NCBI GenBank assembly: GCA_963840785.1 | Contig: CAWJAF010000004.1 | Span: 1-64,000, forward strand | From: JALYOK01 sp963840785 | GTDB taxonomy: Bacteria; Pseudomonadota; Gammaproteobacteria; Burkholderiales; JALYOK01 | Reading direction: 5' to 3' | DNA length: 64,000 bases | In this document: piece by piece, positions 19,539 through 30,824 of the stretch | Position numbering within the stretch: the first letter of the stretch is position 1 | How the letters are laid out: the number at the start of each line of letters is the position of its first letter | Made by a program: the position numbers and the translations under genes | The notes under the pieces: model-generated | What the model was told of the DNA's origin: nothing | The model's input: only the letters and a program-made list of their open reading frames with translations | Database searches by the model: none

Positions 19539-22410
19539 CTACTCGCCTGCGGTGACTGATGCCTTTTCTTCTACGTAGTCTTCCAGTGGTGCGCAGGTGC
19601 AGATGAGGTTCTTGTCGCCGTAGACGTTGTCGATGCGACCGACTACTGGCCAGAACTTGTGATGGCGGGTCCAGTCGGTCGGATAGGCGGCGCACTCACG
19701 GGAGTAGGGCATGTCCCATGTGTCGGAAAGCAGGGACTGGGCGGTGTGCGGCGCGTTCTTGAGCACGTTTTGTTGCGCGTCGGCTTCGCCCTCTTTCACG
19801 GCACGGATTTCGCCGTGAATGGCGATCATGGCATCGCAGAAGCGATCGAGTTCGACCTTCGATTCGCTTTCGGTCGGCTCGATCATGAGCGTGCCAGCGA
19901 CTGGCCAGGACATGGTGGGCGCGTGAAAGCCGTAATCGATCAGGCGCTTGGCGACGTCTTCCACGGCGATGCCGCTTCGTCCTTGAAGTGGCGCAGGTCG
20001 AGGATGCACTCATGGGCGACCAGCCCGTTCTTGCCACGGTAGAGGACGGGGAAAAAGTCGCTCGCAGGCGGTGTGGCGATGTAGTTGGCGTTGAGGATCG
20101 CGAGCTTCGTGGCATCGGTCAGTCCCGCGCGCGCCCATCATGGCGATGTACATCCAGGAAATGGTGAGAATGCTGGCGCTGCCCCAGGGCGCGGAACAAA
20201 CGGCGCCACGTGTTAGGCGTTGTTCCATCAGGGGATGCGCCGGGCAGAAATGGCACGAGGTGCGCGGCCACGCCGATCGGCCCGACGCCCGGACCGCCGC
20301 CGCCGTGCGGAATGCAGAACGTCTTGTGCAGATTCAGATGGCAGACGTCGGCGCCGATAGTCGCCGGGGCTGCACAGGCCGACCTGCGCATTCATGTTTG
20401 CGCCATCCATGTAAACTTGGCCGCCGTGCGCGTGGATGATTTCGCAAATCTCGCGGATGGCTTCCTCGAACACGCCGTGGGTGGACGGATAGGTCACCAT
20501 CAGGGCGCCGAGGTTCGCGCTGTGCTGTTCGGCCTTGCTGCGCAGATCGGCGACGTCGATGTTGCCGTGATCGTCGCACTGCACGGCGACGACTTTCATG
20601 CCGGCCATGACGGCGCTGGCGGGGTTTGTGCCGTGCGCGGAAGTGGGAATCAGGCAGACGTTGCGATGCGCTATCGCCGCGCGCTCGTGGTAATGCGCGG
20701 ATGGCGAGCAGCCCGGCGTATTCGCCCTGCGACCCGGCGTTGGGCTGCAGCGAAACGCGCAGCGAAGCCGGTGATCTCCGCGAGCCACTGCTTCCAGCTC
20801 GGCGAACATGCGCGGTGTATCCTGCCGCCTGATCCGCCGGGGCAAAGGGATGGAGCGCGTTCGATTTCCGGCCAGGTCAACGGCAACATCTCCGCAGTCG
20901 CATTGAGCTTCATCGTGCAGGAGCCAAGCGGGATCATCGACTCGTTCAGCGCCAGATCGCGAAGTTCCAAGCGGTGCAAGTAGCGCAGCATCTCGGTCTC
21001 TGAATGATAGGAGTCAAACACCGGGATGTGCGAGGATCCCGATCGTGCCTCAATGCTTCTGACGGCAGCGGCAAAGATCCTCCCCATCGCTTCTCCATCC
21101 GTTCCGAAAACTTTGAGCAGCGCCGCGAGATCGCATGCGTGGTGGTCTCATCGACCGCGATACTGACGTGATCCCATCGGGTTGCCCAAGTTGAATCCGG
21201 CGGCGACGCGCAGCGCTCAAAATGCGCCTGTCCGTGTCGCCCCGTCGCGACCGTGATCGTATCAAAGAACGTGTCCGTATCCAGCCTTGAAGCCTGCACT
21301 CCGGAGTTGCGGCTGCCAATCGCGCCGCCATGCCGATGCACACGCTTCGCAATCGAGCGCAGCCCTTCAGGGCCATGGTAGACGGCATACATGGAAGCGA
21401 TCACCGCCAGCAATACCTGCGCGGTGCAGATGTTGCTCGTCGCCTTGTCCCTGCGGATGTGTTGTTCACGGGTCTGTAGCGACAGGCGATACGCTGGATT
21501 CCCATGCACGTCACGCGATACGCCGACGATGCGACCGGGAAGCCTGCGCTTCAGCTCGTCCTTCACTGCAATGTATGCGGCATGCGGCCCGCCAAATCCT
21601 AACGGAACACCAAAACGCTGGCTGATTGCCGATCACGACGTCCGCACCGAACTCCGCTGGAGCTTTGAGCAAAACTAGGCTCAGAATGTCCGCTGCGACA
21701 ATGGCCAACGCGCCCAGTTCCTGCGCCGCTGCGACAAAGCTCGTATAGTCAAAAATTTCGCCATCCACTCCCGGATACTGCACCAGCACCGCGAATAAGC
21801 CTTCGATCTGCGACAGGTCGACGCTTAGGTGATCGCCCACTACCACGTCGATCCCCAGCGGCTCTGCCCGCGTCTCCACCACCTTGATCGTTTGCGGCAG
21901 ACAAAGCTCCGATACAAAAATCGTCTTCGCCTTGCGGTGGCCTGCAATGGCGATGGCCATCGCTTCCGCTGCTGCCGTGCCCTCGTCCAGCAGCGACGCG
22001 TTCGCTACATCCAGCCCGGTGAGGTCGCAAATCATCGTCTGAAAATTGAGCAATGCCTCAAGTCGACCCTGCGCGATTTCCGCCTGGTAAGGCGTGTAGG
22101 CCGTGTACCAGCCCGGGTTTTCGAGAATGTTCCGCTGAATCACCGGCGGCGTAATGCAGTTACTATAGCCCTGGCCGATCAGCGATTTGCACAATTGGTT
22201 GCGCCCTAGTGTAGCCTTCAGGTCACTCAACGCTTCAGCTTCCGATCTGGCTTCTGGAAGGTCAAGCGGACGCGGCAGCCGAATCCCTGCTGGCACTGTG
22301 GCCGCGATCAGGTCGTCCGCATTTTCATAGCCGATGGCGCGCACCATTTCCGCCGTCTGCTCCGGCGATGATCCTAAATGGCGACGGGAAAACTCACGAG
22401 ATTGGGACAT
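19539..22410 (-). CDS. gcvP: Glycine dehydrogenase (decarboxylating), P protein (frameshifted)
   Basis: PLP enzyme of the glycine cleavage system that decarboxylates glycine and passes the aminomethyl group to GcvH lipoamide. ATG at 22410 starts SREFSRRHLGSSPEQTAEM. Conserved blocks follow in order: IGQGYSNCITPPVIQRNILE, NPGWYTAYTPYQAEIAQGRL, LLDEGTAAAEAM, then SHIPVFDSYHSETEMLRYLH, SMIPLGSCTMKLNAT and the PLP-lysine segment NLHKTFCIPHGGGGPG. The end reads LICTCAPLEDYVEE. It is the full-length fused form (about 957 residues), not the split GcvPA/GcvPB. About ten indels break it. gcvT and gcvH are not in the window. Confidence 0.95.
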
Positions 22411-22459
22411 AATGTGGGCGAATGGCCAAGTGATGCCCCGTTGGGGCGAACAGAGCCTG

Positions 22460-23212
22460 TCACTGCTCCTCATAGTTGATCATCAGCGAACGCTTGTCAT
22501 CGGCTTGATCGGCTCGACCCACGAGGATGTTCAGCTTGTGACCATCGGTCGGGTGAGTGGCGGTGAGGACTGCCTGGGACATTGCACCATTCGTATTAAC
22601 CGTGTTTTCCTCGACTTCGTAACCCTGATCCTTCAGCGCCGTGCGGTAGAATTCGGTGATCTTGCTGATGTCATCGGCGACTTCGAAGGCAATCATTCCT
22701 GTCGCCTTGCCGTCGGGGGTTTTGCGGGCCATTGCTGCCGTGCTCTTGAGCGTGTTTGGATAGACCGGCACCCAACTGGGTACGTCCGAAAGGTCTGCTG
22801 CACCACCGATTTTAATTTCGCCGTTTTCTCCAGAGTTGATCGTGATGCCATTGTTCGCAGTGTCGGAATCGATACTGAATACGTCCTCGCCATCGGCACC
22901 CTGCACTGAGAACTTGCCTTGCTGGATGTCGTCGTAGTTCAGCGTCACGACCTCACCGCTTTGCTTATTTCGAATGGTCATCGTTCCAGCATCCGCATCC
23001 GTCGATACATGGTCGAATTCTGGGTGCATCTTGATGATCAACTCAGCAGCGGCGGCAGGATTGTTCGCGAATTCTTCGGCCATCGATGCCGCCTTGCGAA
23101 CACCAAACCACGCCAGTCCGGCGAAGACGATGATCCCTATAACGGCAACAATGCCGCACCCGATTCCGACCATTGCGATCGGCGAAAGACCTGATTTTTC
23201 CTGTGATTCCAT
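22460..23212 (-). CDS. Membrane-anchored hypothetical protein, 250 residues
   Basis: An unbroken frame. After a short cytosolic head, residues 13-36 form one transmembrane helix (MVGIGCGIVAVIGIIVFAGLAW). The exposed remainder contains a repeating beta pattern (TMTIRNKQSGEVVTLNYDDI, then NGEIKIGG). It ends in an alpha/beta domain beginning DLSDVPSWVPVYPNT and passing through ISKITEFYRTALKDQGYEVE. That last domain resembles the 'YP.A....' domains of exported proteins of unknown function. It lies 49 bp upstream of gcvP on the same strand. No enzymatic motif. Confidence 0.6.
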   Translation of the reverse strand: MESQEKSGLSPIAMVGIGCGIVAVIGIIVFAGLAWFGVRKAASMAEEFANNPAAAAELIIKMHPEFDHVSTDADAGTMTIRNKQSGEVVTLNYDDIQQGKFSVQGADGEDVFSIDSDTANNGITINSGENGEIKIGGAADLSDVPSWVPVYPNTLKSTAAMARKTPDGKATGMIAFEVADDISKITEFYRTALKDQGYEVEENTVNTNGAMSQAVLTATHPTDGHKLNILVGRADQADDKRSLMINYEEQ

Positions 23213-23269
23213 TGCCGGATACTATCACCCCCCTCAGAGCTTACCACAGAAAAATCGGCTAGACTTTGG

Positions 23270-24695
23270 CTAGAACTGAAAATAGAGAAACGGACTGTAG
23301 CCCCGGGCATACATCATGGACAGCGCCACGAACAGCAGCACCATGGAAATGGCGGCTTTGGGAGCGGTGAGCGTCTCCAGAAGCTTGGCCGAGCGCGGGC
23401 AAAACCACACGCCCACTGCAGCGAGCGCGAACGCGAACATGTTGAAAGGTGTCAGCAGCTCTGCGGTCTTCAGAATTGCTGCTGGGGCATCGCCACCCAC
23501 TCCAAACATCGCAGACAGATAGCGCCATGCGACTTCGAAATTCTCCGCTCGAAAGAAGACCCATGTCACTAACACGACGACAAAAGTGATGGCTACTCGC
23601 AGGGCGCGCGGCCACTTTGCGTAGAACGAATCCTTCCCCAGCAGCCGCTCAAGTGCCAGCATGCCTCCGTGGATCGCTCCCCAGACGATGAACGTCCACT
23701 GCGCTCCGTGCCAGAGACCACCGAACAGCATGACCGTCATGAGGTTCACGTAAGTCCGCTTTGCCCCTAACCGATTTCCCCCCAGCGGAATGTAGAGGTA
23801 GTCGCGCAGAAAAGTGGAGAGCGAGATGTGCCAGCGACGCCAGAAGTCGGTGATGCTATCGGCCTTGTAGGGCGAATCGAAGTTCTCCGGAAAGCGAAAG
23901 CCAAACATGCGCCCAAGCCCGATCGCCATGTCCGAGTAGCCGGAAAAATCGAAGTAAATCTGGAACGCATAGGCAGCGACTCCCAGCCACGCCATCGGTG
24001 CCGACAGCGCACCTGCTCCTGCGCCGAAGCAGGCGTCGGCGATCATTCCCATCGGGTCTGCGCGAGTAGGACTTTCTTCGCAAAGCCGAAATTGAAGCGT
24101 GTGATCCCAGCGACGAATCCTTCGATCGAATGTTCCCGCGAGCGCAGTTGCTCGGCGACACTGCCGTAGCGAACGATCGGTCCGGCGACGAGCTGCGGGA
24201 ACATACGTCACGTAGCAGGCGAAGTCGATGAACGAAAGCGCCGGCGCGTGCATGGCCGCGGTAAAGATCGATGCTGTAGCTCATCGTCTGGAACGTGTAG
24301 AACGAGATGCCGACCGGTAACACGATGGAGCCCACGAACTCCGGCACTTCAAAACCTCCCAGGCCCAGAGACTCAGCCACAGCACTGGCACTACCCACAG
24401 CGAATCCGCAGTATTTGAAAAACCCTAGCAGTGACAGATTTGCCACTACCGATACCCACAGCGCCGCCTTTCGTTGAGCCTGCGAGGCACCCTCCTTCGA
24501 AATCGCAATGCCGCAAAGGTAATCCAACACCGTGGACACCAACATCAACAGCATGAACCAAGGATTCCACCAGCCATAGAACACATAACTGACCAGGGTA
24601 ATGATCAGATGCTTGAGGACACGCGGTACCAGATAGTACGTCGCAATGGCGATGAACAGGAAGTAGAAAAGAAATATGTGGGAACTGAAAACCAA
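23270..24695 (-). CDS. MBOAT-family O-acyltransferase, AlgI-like (frameshifted)
   Basis: Polytopic membrane protein that passes acyl groups across the membrane to exported glycans. The TTG at 24695 starts VFSSHIFLFYFLFIAIATYY, the usual AlgI-type N terminus. IVLPVGISFYTFQTMSYSID, FSGYSDMAIGLGRMFGFRFP, NFDSPYKADSITDFWRRWHI, FLRDYLYIPLGGNR and the catalytic-histidine segment LMTVMLFGGLWHGAQWTF are all recognisable. Shifts near 24255-24180 and 24065 break the frame. Repaired length of about 475 residues is normal. AlgI partners (AlgJ/AlgX-like esterases) usually sit next door. None is seen, because ISKra4 copy 1 lies just upstream. Confidence 0.88.
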
Positions 24696-24918
24696 GGCGC
24701 GGCAGCATGGAACGAGTCCACTCCCCCGTCAATCACTGCGAAGAGAAGAGATGGCGGAAATAACCGTGAATGCATGTATCGATCGACGCTCTCCTCCGGT
24801 CGACGGTCGGGCGACGTAGTCCCGCTGGCGCTCGGGAGATGCTCTTCTCCTTTCGGTTGATTGGTGTGGGTTTACGAGCACTCTCCCGTTTCTCGGGGCT
24901 TTGGCTGGCTCCGAGGGA

Positions 24919-24927
24919 ATTTGAATT
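24919..24927. repeat. Target-site duplication, ISKra4 copy 1 (left)
   Basis: atttgaatt, identical to 26669-26677 on the other side of the element. Shows a simple transposition event. Confidence 0.9.
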
Positions 24928-26668
24928 GGGTGCAGTTCCTCTCATTCCAGATTGCTAAGCAGCTTGGGGTAAAGGAGGAGGCTGTTTTGAGCGCAGGCGA
25001 TACGCGATCGAATTTTCGATTTGGATCTGTTTGATCTGCGTGTGGGTCCAGGTAAAAAATCGATCCCATTCGCCATTGATTTCGATGCAGCGCAGTCGCA
25101 ATAGCATCTCTGCGCGCTCGTCGATCCAGCGCATTCCAGAGCAATCCATCCGCTCTCCTATCACATAGCGGGCTGCCCCTTCGATTACTCCGGTTGCGAT
25201 GACCAAATCCTTTTTCCGAAGCTCCCCGTAGTCCATCCATTGAGTCCGCTTTTGGATATAAGTCATGACTGCAGCAATCTTTGTGCGCTTCGCTTTGGTT
25301 CCCGGCCCTTTGGCTGGAACTTCCTTTAGTAATTTCCCTAATCTTTTGAGCAACAGTGCCGTGTTCCCTTCATACAATTCCTTGCGTTGCTTCTCGACCC
25401 AGTCTTTGAGTTGGTCGCTTCCCTCTTTATAGTAGAGGCGACCGATGCTCCATATCTTTTCCTCCACATGTCGGATGTCCAACGCCATGCTAGCGTTGGG
25501 AAAGCGCTCTTCGAGTCCCTGATTCAAGGCGACTTCACCATCACATAGGACATGGATATCTTCGCTGTCTGCATCGAATCCGCGTCTCTCCACCTCGGCT
25601 TTCGCCCAGTCCAGCATCACTTTGCGCGGTGCGTAGCTCGCCCAGACTCGCTTGTTTTCGGGGCCGTGCAGCAGGCCGTCTTCTCCCCGTTTCAAGGTGT
25701 AGACTGCCACGATCGTGATGCTACGCCCGTTCTTCGTTTTATCCCCTTTTTTCTTGCGTTTCTTCTTACCTCGCCGCTTTCGGCAGGCTTTGCCGCGATG
25801 GCGTCGGCAACCGCAACTTTCCGTTTTCTTCGATCGTCTCCCGCGCCGCTTTTTGAGTTCTTCCTCCGTGGCGGTAGGAGTAGCTTTGCCGTCGATTTCG
25901 ACAACGATAATTTCCGCAGGGCTACTACGAACTTGCGGGGGGATTTCCTTCATGTAATCGGACGCGTGTTCTCCGAGTTTGAGAACCAGTTCGTTGATGG
26001 TTCGCGGTGCTGGTGCCCATCCTAGAAAGATCTTGCATACCAGATGGGCCGATTCGTAGCTCATTTGAGTGGCGAGGCGGGTAACTAACGAAATAACCTT
26101 GGGAGTAAAGCTGTCGGCGAAAAGACCCAGCGCGATGTCGAGAGGAAAGCAGCCTCTATCGGATGTCCGTTCATAGTAACTTCTCCAGTAAGTAAGTTCG
26201 CCAAACAAACACTTCAGCGAACGTGGGGAGGGTATCTTGAATCGCCCATCGGGCTGGGAGTTCGCATACTCTTCATGGTTGAAGGAATGGTGCCTGTTCC
26301 AGAGGAAGTAGGCAACGAGCATGCGTCCAGGCACCGTCCCCGTTCCAGCAGAGCCGTTTCGAATGCATCGAAATCCTGGTGGGGAAAGTTCTCACAAAGC
26401 GCCAGAACCGCCTCAAATGCTTTGAGGAGTTGATGTCGTAGTGTAGAACGCTCAGAATCTACTGGAAATCCTGTGGCAGGTTCGCCAAGCTCTTATTCGA
26501 GCCGCTGTGTCTTCGTCTTCTTTTTCGTCGATTTTCACCCGAGAAGAAGAGACGAGGCCAGCGGCCAATACCAGCAAAATGGTTAAGACATCCTAAATAA
26601 ACCCGCAAATCGGTCGATGTTTCTGCGGATTTCCCTCGATTCTGACTGGAATGAGAGGATTTGCACCC
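24928..26668 (-). mobile_element. ISKra4-family insertion sequence, copy 1
   Basis: 1741 bp. The ends gggtgcagttcctctcattc and the reverse complement of gaatgagaggatttgcaccc form imperfect inverted repeats. It is flanked by a 9-bp direct repeat atttgaatt (24919-24927 and 26669-26677). Sequence is nearly identical to copy 2 at 33.1-34.8 kb, with a handful of differences including small indels. The element is complete; its transposase frame is broken here only by those indels. Confidence 0.92.
24955..26577 (-). CDS. ISKra4-family transposase, copy 1 (frameshifted)
   Basis: DDE transposase. Three acidic motifs are seen in the unbroken 459-residue part: D in IIVVEIDGKATPT, D in IHVLCDGEVALN and E in the family signature GVIEGAARYVIGERMDCSGMRW (shown in two parts here: VIEGAARYVIGERMD and CSGMRW). 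A Lys/Arg-rich, Cys-containing stretch (KKRRGRRSKKTESCGCRRH) lies after the first D. Compared with copy 2, bases are lost near 26326-26345 and one T is gained near 26494, which separates the N-terminal helix-turn-helix region. Probably a sequencing effect. Confidence 0.85.
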
Positions 26669-26677
26669 ATTTGAATT
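26669..26677. repeat. Target-site duplication, ISKra4 copy 1 (right)
   Basis: atttgaatt, partner of 24919-24927. Confidence 0.9.
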
Positions 26678-26917
26678 CCGACTTCATGGGCAGGCAGAGC
26701 CGGGGATCAATGGCGTTCATTAGTATCCTAAGCTATCCTAAAAAGTCGTGGCGAAACTTTCGGGGTTCCGTAGATTACCCCATCCAAAAGCAAATGTGCG
26801 CATCCACACCAGTTCAGCGTCTCAAATTCCGCTCCCACGATACTCGACGGAACCTGCCAGCCGCGTCGTCCCGGAAACGGGGCGAAGCGAACTTTTTATG
26901 TGCTTTCGAGAAGATCT

Positions 26918-26934
26918 GGATGGCGTAAGGGGTT
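26918..26934. repeat. 16-bp direct repeat of the IS21 left-end sequence
   Basis: ggatggcgtaaggggt occurs here and at 27445-27460, just inside the left end of the IS21 element. It may be a relic of an earlier IS21 end or the source of a rearrangement. The stretch 26678-26917 holds no gene that I can support. Confidence 0.5.
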
Positions 26935-27427
26935 AAATTGGCGGCGGGTCGGTCCGGGCTGGCGGCGGGGCGCGAGTTTGGCTTGGAGGGATTTGGCCGA
27001 GCCGATCTCGTCTTCGTCGCGTGGCAACATTCGGTGAAATCGCCATGGTGGCGTAAAGCGCCCTTTCTCCGCCCAAATCATTCCAGACACTCCGGGCACT
27101 CCGGGCATTTCGGATGAAATCCTTGGCGATGACGGTTTGAACCGAGTTCAAAGACTGCGGGATTACAATGCCAGGCGCAATTGCAGCCGTCACATCTAAG
27201 TTCTTCTGAAATTCCAGCACTGCGTGCATGCCTGCTCGAACAACCTCCTCCCGTTCAAGATCGCGGCGGCGGCGTGGACCAAAATAAGGATACGGATCAC
27301 TCTCAACGAGCGATCCAAGCCTTGCCCCATTTTGCCCTGCAACCAATGACGCATAGAATTGGGGATCAAACAGACATCGGGCGTTTGGATGTAGCGCTGC
27401 GGGCGGCGGTGTGAATGTCGGATGAAT
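26933..27427 (-). pseudogene. Fragment of a conserved hypothetical protein cut by the IS21 element
   Basis: A coherent coding stretch reads NARCLFDPQFYASLVAGQNG, YPYFGPRRRRDLEREEVVRA, LEFQKNLDVTAAIAPGIVIP and SVQTVIAKDFIRNARSARSV, then ends near 26933. The 5' side is lost at the IS21 boundary (27428), so only about 150 residues survive. I do not recognise the family by name. The FDPQFY...PYF pattern suggests a protein annotated as hypothetical elsewhere. The same frame seems to run through the IS21 end only because that DNA has few stops. Confidence 0.5.
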
Positions 27428-27498
27428 TGGGCGGTTTAAAAATCGGATGGCGTAAGGGGTGTGATGTGGGCATGTGGGGACGTGGTGTGTGATGATTC

Positions 27499-28260
27499 TT
27501 ATTCCTTTTCGATACGGTCTTTCATGCGGTAGCTGGAGCCTTCGAGGACGACGGTTTCGCCGTGGTGGAGGAGGCGGTCGAGGACGGCGGAGGTGATGGT
27601 GGAGTCGCCGTTGAAGATGGTGGGCCAGTGCTTGAAGGCTTTGTTGGTGGTCAGGACGATGGAGCCGCGTTCGTAGCGGGCGCTGATGACTTGGAAGAGC
27701 AGGTCGGCTCCGCGCTGGTCGATGGGGAGGTAGCCGATCTCGTCGAGGATGAGCAGTGAGGGCGTGGTGTATTTGCGCAGCTCGGCTTTGAGGGTGCCTT
27801 TGGTCTGGGCGGCGTTGAGGGTGTTGATGACGTCGATGGCGTTGGCGAAGAGCACGCTCATGCCTTGCTGGCAGGCGGCGTAACCCAGGGCGGTGGCGAG
27901 GTGGGTTTTGCCGAGGCCGACGAGACCGAGGAAGATGACGTTGGCTTTGTCGTGGATGAACTGGAGGCGGAAGAGATCCTGGATCTGCAGACGGTTGATC
28001 TTCTTGGGCCAGTCCCAGCGGAAGGTGTCGAGGGTTTTGATGACGGGGAAGCGCGCGGCTTGGATGCGCCGGGCGATGCAGCGGTCGGCGCGCAGGGCGG
28101 CTTCGCCTTCGATGAGCTGGGCGAGGTAGTCGAGGTGGGTCAGGGAGTTTTTGGCGGCGGTGGTGGCGAGGGGTTGGCAGTGCTCTCTGAGGAAGGGCAG
28201 GCGCAGGGTGTCGAGGTGGGCGTTGAGAAGGTCTGGATCTGGCGTGGATTTGGGTTTCAT
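27499..28260 (-). CDS. istB: IstB, AAA+ ATPase helper of IS21 transposition
   Basis: Intact 253 residues. Walker A GLVGLGKTHLATALGYAA, Walker B SLLILDEIGYLPID, then the DLLFQVISARYERGSIVLTT sensor segment and NKAFKHWPTIFNGD, all standard for IstB. It is an ATP-dependent regulator that shapes target DNA and activates IstA. Its ATG (28260) overlaps the istA stop. Unlike its neighbours this gene has no indels, so the element may be recently active. Confidence 0.95.
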   Translation of the reverse strand: MKPKSTPDPDLLNAHLDTLRLPFLREHCQPLATTAAKNSLTHLDYLAQLIEGEAALRADRCIARRIQAARFPVIKTLDTFRWDWPKKINRLQIQDLFRLQFIHDKANVIFLGLVGLGKTHLATALGYAACQQGMSVLFANAIDVINTLNAAQTKGTLKAELRKYTTPSLLILDEIGYLPIDQRGADLLFQVISARYERGSIVLTTNKAFKHWPTIFNGDSTITSAVLDRLLHHGETVVLEGSSYRMKDRIEKE

Positions 28261-29825
28261 GTCTGTGGATTGTTGTCGGGTTGATCTGAAGATTGCTGGT
28301 TGGGCTGGTTGGGCTGGTTGGTATGTTTGTTAGTTTGATCCTGTTCTTGTTCTTGACTATCGTAGGGGGTGAGATCGGGGGATGTGAGTTCGAGTTCGAG
28401 CAGGTCGGCGCGGCGGGTGAGGTGCAGGGGGCCGGGTTGCGGGGTGTGGCGTTCGCGCTGCTGGAGGATGTTCTCGATGTACTGGCTGGAGAAGGCTTGG
28501 CTCTGCGATGGCGTCGTCGATGGCGAGGGCGACTTTTTCGGAACCGTAGATGTCGGCGAGGGCGACGATTTTGTTGACGTGGACGCGGGCGTTGAGGTTG
28601 CGGGCGCAGAGCTGCTGGTGGTAGGATTCGGCTTGCGGACTGAGGGCGTAGAAGCTCAGCAGCCACTTGGCGTCGCGGGCGCGGCGGCGCTGGTCGAGGA
28701 GTTCCTTGACGTGATCGGGGTTCTCGAAGTCGCGGTGGCGCTCGTAGCTGCGGGGATGGGTGGCGACGAGATTGTGGGCAATGATAGAGGCAGAGGCGGT
28801 CGGTGAAGGCTTTGAGGGTTAGTCGCTGCGAGGCGTAGAGGAAGGGCACGGAGTAGCGGTTGGTGTCCAGCACGACGCGGCAGCGATTGGTGACGCGCAC
28901 GATGCGGGTGACGGAGGTATCGGCGGGCAGCGGGCGGCAGCGGGCGCAGGGCGGGCTTTTCGATGCTGGTGAAGAGTTCGCGTCGGCGGTTGCCGTGTTT
29001 CGCCGTGGCAGCGCACGTTGGCGATGGTGCCAGCCACTGCAGGGCGGCGGTATTGATGGCGGCTAAGCCCGGGTGGCACCTCCAGTCCGGCGAGGAAGTT
29101 TTTCTTCACGTAGCCGACGAAGTTTTCGACACGGCCTTTTTCGTTGGCTTTGCGCACGTTGCAGGCGCGGGGCTGGAACCCGTAGTGGGCGGCGAAGTCG
29201 AGGTAGCGCGGATGGAACACGGCTTGTTCTGCCGAAGGGATGGCTGAGCACTCCGGTCTTGAGGTTGTCGATGAGGATGACGCCGGGGGTGCCACCGAAG
29301 AACTCCAGGGCGTTGTGATGGCAGGCGAGGAAGTGTTCCATGGCTTCGCCGCAGGTGAACTCGACGTAGGCCATGCGGCTGTGGCAGAGCACCATGACGA
29401 AGAAGGAAAGCCGCCGGCGCGTGGCTCCCGAGTTGGATGGTTCCGGCGCAGCCCCAGTCGACCTGGGCGGCTTCGCCGGGAGCGAATGCGAGGCTGAGGA
29501 AGGCGGGGCGGCGCACCGGACGCACGGCGCGCACATAGTCTTTGACGATGCTGAAGCCGCCGGTGTAGCCCTCCTCGTCGCGCAGGCGCTGGAAGATCTG
29601 GGTGGCACTGTAAGGGTGGCGCTCCAGCCAGCGGGTGATGGCGGCTTTGAAGGGATCGAGCTTGCTCGCCCGCCTGGCACTGCGGCGGCGCGGGAAGGCG
29701 GGCAGGCGCGCATACTTGGCCACGGTTTCCGGGTCGAGCCCCAGCTCGCCGCCGATCTGGCTGAAGTTCAAGCCGCGCTCCTGATGGAACTGGCGGATTT
29801 TGCAATAGGTGTCGTAGTCGATCAT
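28257..29825 (-). CDS. istA: IstA, IS21-family DDE transposase (frameshifted)
   Basis: ATG 29825 overlaps the stop of the winged-helix-like gene. The N terminus (YDTYCKIRQFHQERGLNFSQ, ELGLDPETVAKYAR) is the helix-turn-helix domain. The catalytic triad is D in EAAQVDWGCAGTIQL, D in GVILIDNLKTGV and E in NEKGRVENFVGYVKKNF. The C-terminal Mu-type beta-barrel follows (VVLDTNRYSVPFLYASQRL) and then EKVALAIDDAIA-like sequence, a Gln/Asn/Pro-rich tail and a TGA at 28257. Shifts near 29430, 29235, 28995 and 28775 break the frame. Repaired length is about 520 residues. Confidence 0.85.
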
Positions 29826-30279
29826 GTCGGCTCACTGCTCTTCTCTTCATTGCTCTTGGGTGAGTGGTTTCGCCCATGTCGTCCGTCTGCAGCCAGCATC
29901 TCGCGCAGGATCTCCCCGATGGAACGCGCCTCGCCGCCGCGCGCTCCGGGACTTCCAAGGCCGGCGGAGCTGCGAGTGCCGGCGCTCGATGGCCGCGCTG
30001 TCGAAGCGATCGGGCTCAGTTCGAGACTCAGCACCTGGTAGAACGGCGCGCGGTAGGCGATCAGCCCGGCCGCCACCAGTTCGCGCCGCGCCTCGCGCAA
30101 CGTGCCGGAGGCAAGCGAGAGGATTCTTCCCGGCGCTGGCGTCGGAGTAGTAACTCGATGCCCTGCGCATCGGCCACCGTGCATAGGAACAGGTAGAGCG
30201 CCAGCGCCTCGGGCGAACGTCCCTGGATGTGGCCGTCGCGCACCAGGCGTTGATCGATCCAGCTAAATTGGCGAGGCAC
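29822..30279 (-). CDS. IS21-associated winged-helix-like protein (frameshifted)
   Basis: The likely start is GTG 30279 (VPRQFSWIDQRLVRDGHIQG). The chain RSPEALALYLFLCTVADAQG, then SYYSDASAGK and LREARRELVAAGLIAYRAPF with YQVLSLEL, has the layout of a replication-initiator-like winged helix. A shift near 30140 separates the halves. The tail is basic and Ser-rich and stops at 29822 with a 4-bp overlap into istA. Proteins with this FSWIDHR...YYSDAS pattern are known beside IS21 genes in several phyla. Role not established; DNA binding or regulation of istA is my inference. Confidence 0.6.
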
Positions 30280-30824
30280 GTGCCGCAAGCGTTGCGGGGC
30301 AGAGAATGGGTTTGGTCTTTCATGATTTGGGAACTGCGGATGCGGAGGACTCCCGGGCACCATGCGCAGGATGTCCTCACCGCGATTCAAGAACGCGCGG
30401 GCACTGGCGGCGATGTCCTCTTGTAACGCATGCCCCGTCACCACCGAGATAAGTCCCACCAGCAGAGCGGGTTGCAAAAAGCAGATATCTTGTAACGCAC
30501 TTTGCGGCACAGGCGGCTCAATGTCCTGTTCTTCAATGACTTGTGGCTTTGAGGGTTCTTGTAACGCACTCACCGCGCGCAGGCGTCTTGTTGCGCCAGT
30601 AGCCGGGATGAGCCTCGCGCCACAGCCGCACCCGCTCGCAGTTCTCGCTGCCGCGGAAGTAGTTTTCGTTCTCCGGTCGGCCCAGCCATTGGCGCTGACT
30701 CTGCGCCTTGGATGCCCGGCGGCACTCCGGCTTCGGGCAATAGCGCTGACGCCCGCGATTGCGCGGATCACAGCTGTGTATCTTCGTTGCAATGCAGGCA
30801 CTTGAACGTGGATTTCGATTTCAT
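30280..30824 (-). CDS. IS21-associated zinc-ribbon protein (frameshifted)
   Basis: ATG at 30824 gives KSKSTFKCLHCNED. After one missing base near 30775 the frame reads DPRNRGRQRYCPKPECRRAS, KAQSQRQWLGRPENENYFRG and RVRLWREAHPGYWR. The C-x2-C and C-x4-C pairs form a zinc ribbon. After another shift near 30590 a helical tail ALQDICFLQPALLVGLIS, VTGHALQEDIAASARAFL precedes the winged-helix gene. It is the first gene of the element's operon. The motif set recurs as a 'hypothetical protein' upstream of IS21 genes. Function unknown. Confidence 0.6.

Noticed and set aside
23828..24169. Plus-strand ORF over the MBOAT gene
   Set aside because: Shadow of algI-like coding sequence on the minus strand.
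26933..28900. A 655-codon minus-strand open frame
   Set aside because: It runs through the frameshifted istA tail, an antisense frame of istB and the truncated gene at 26.9 kb. Low stop density in GC-rich DNA explains it; only the ends are real coding.
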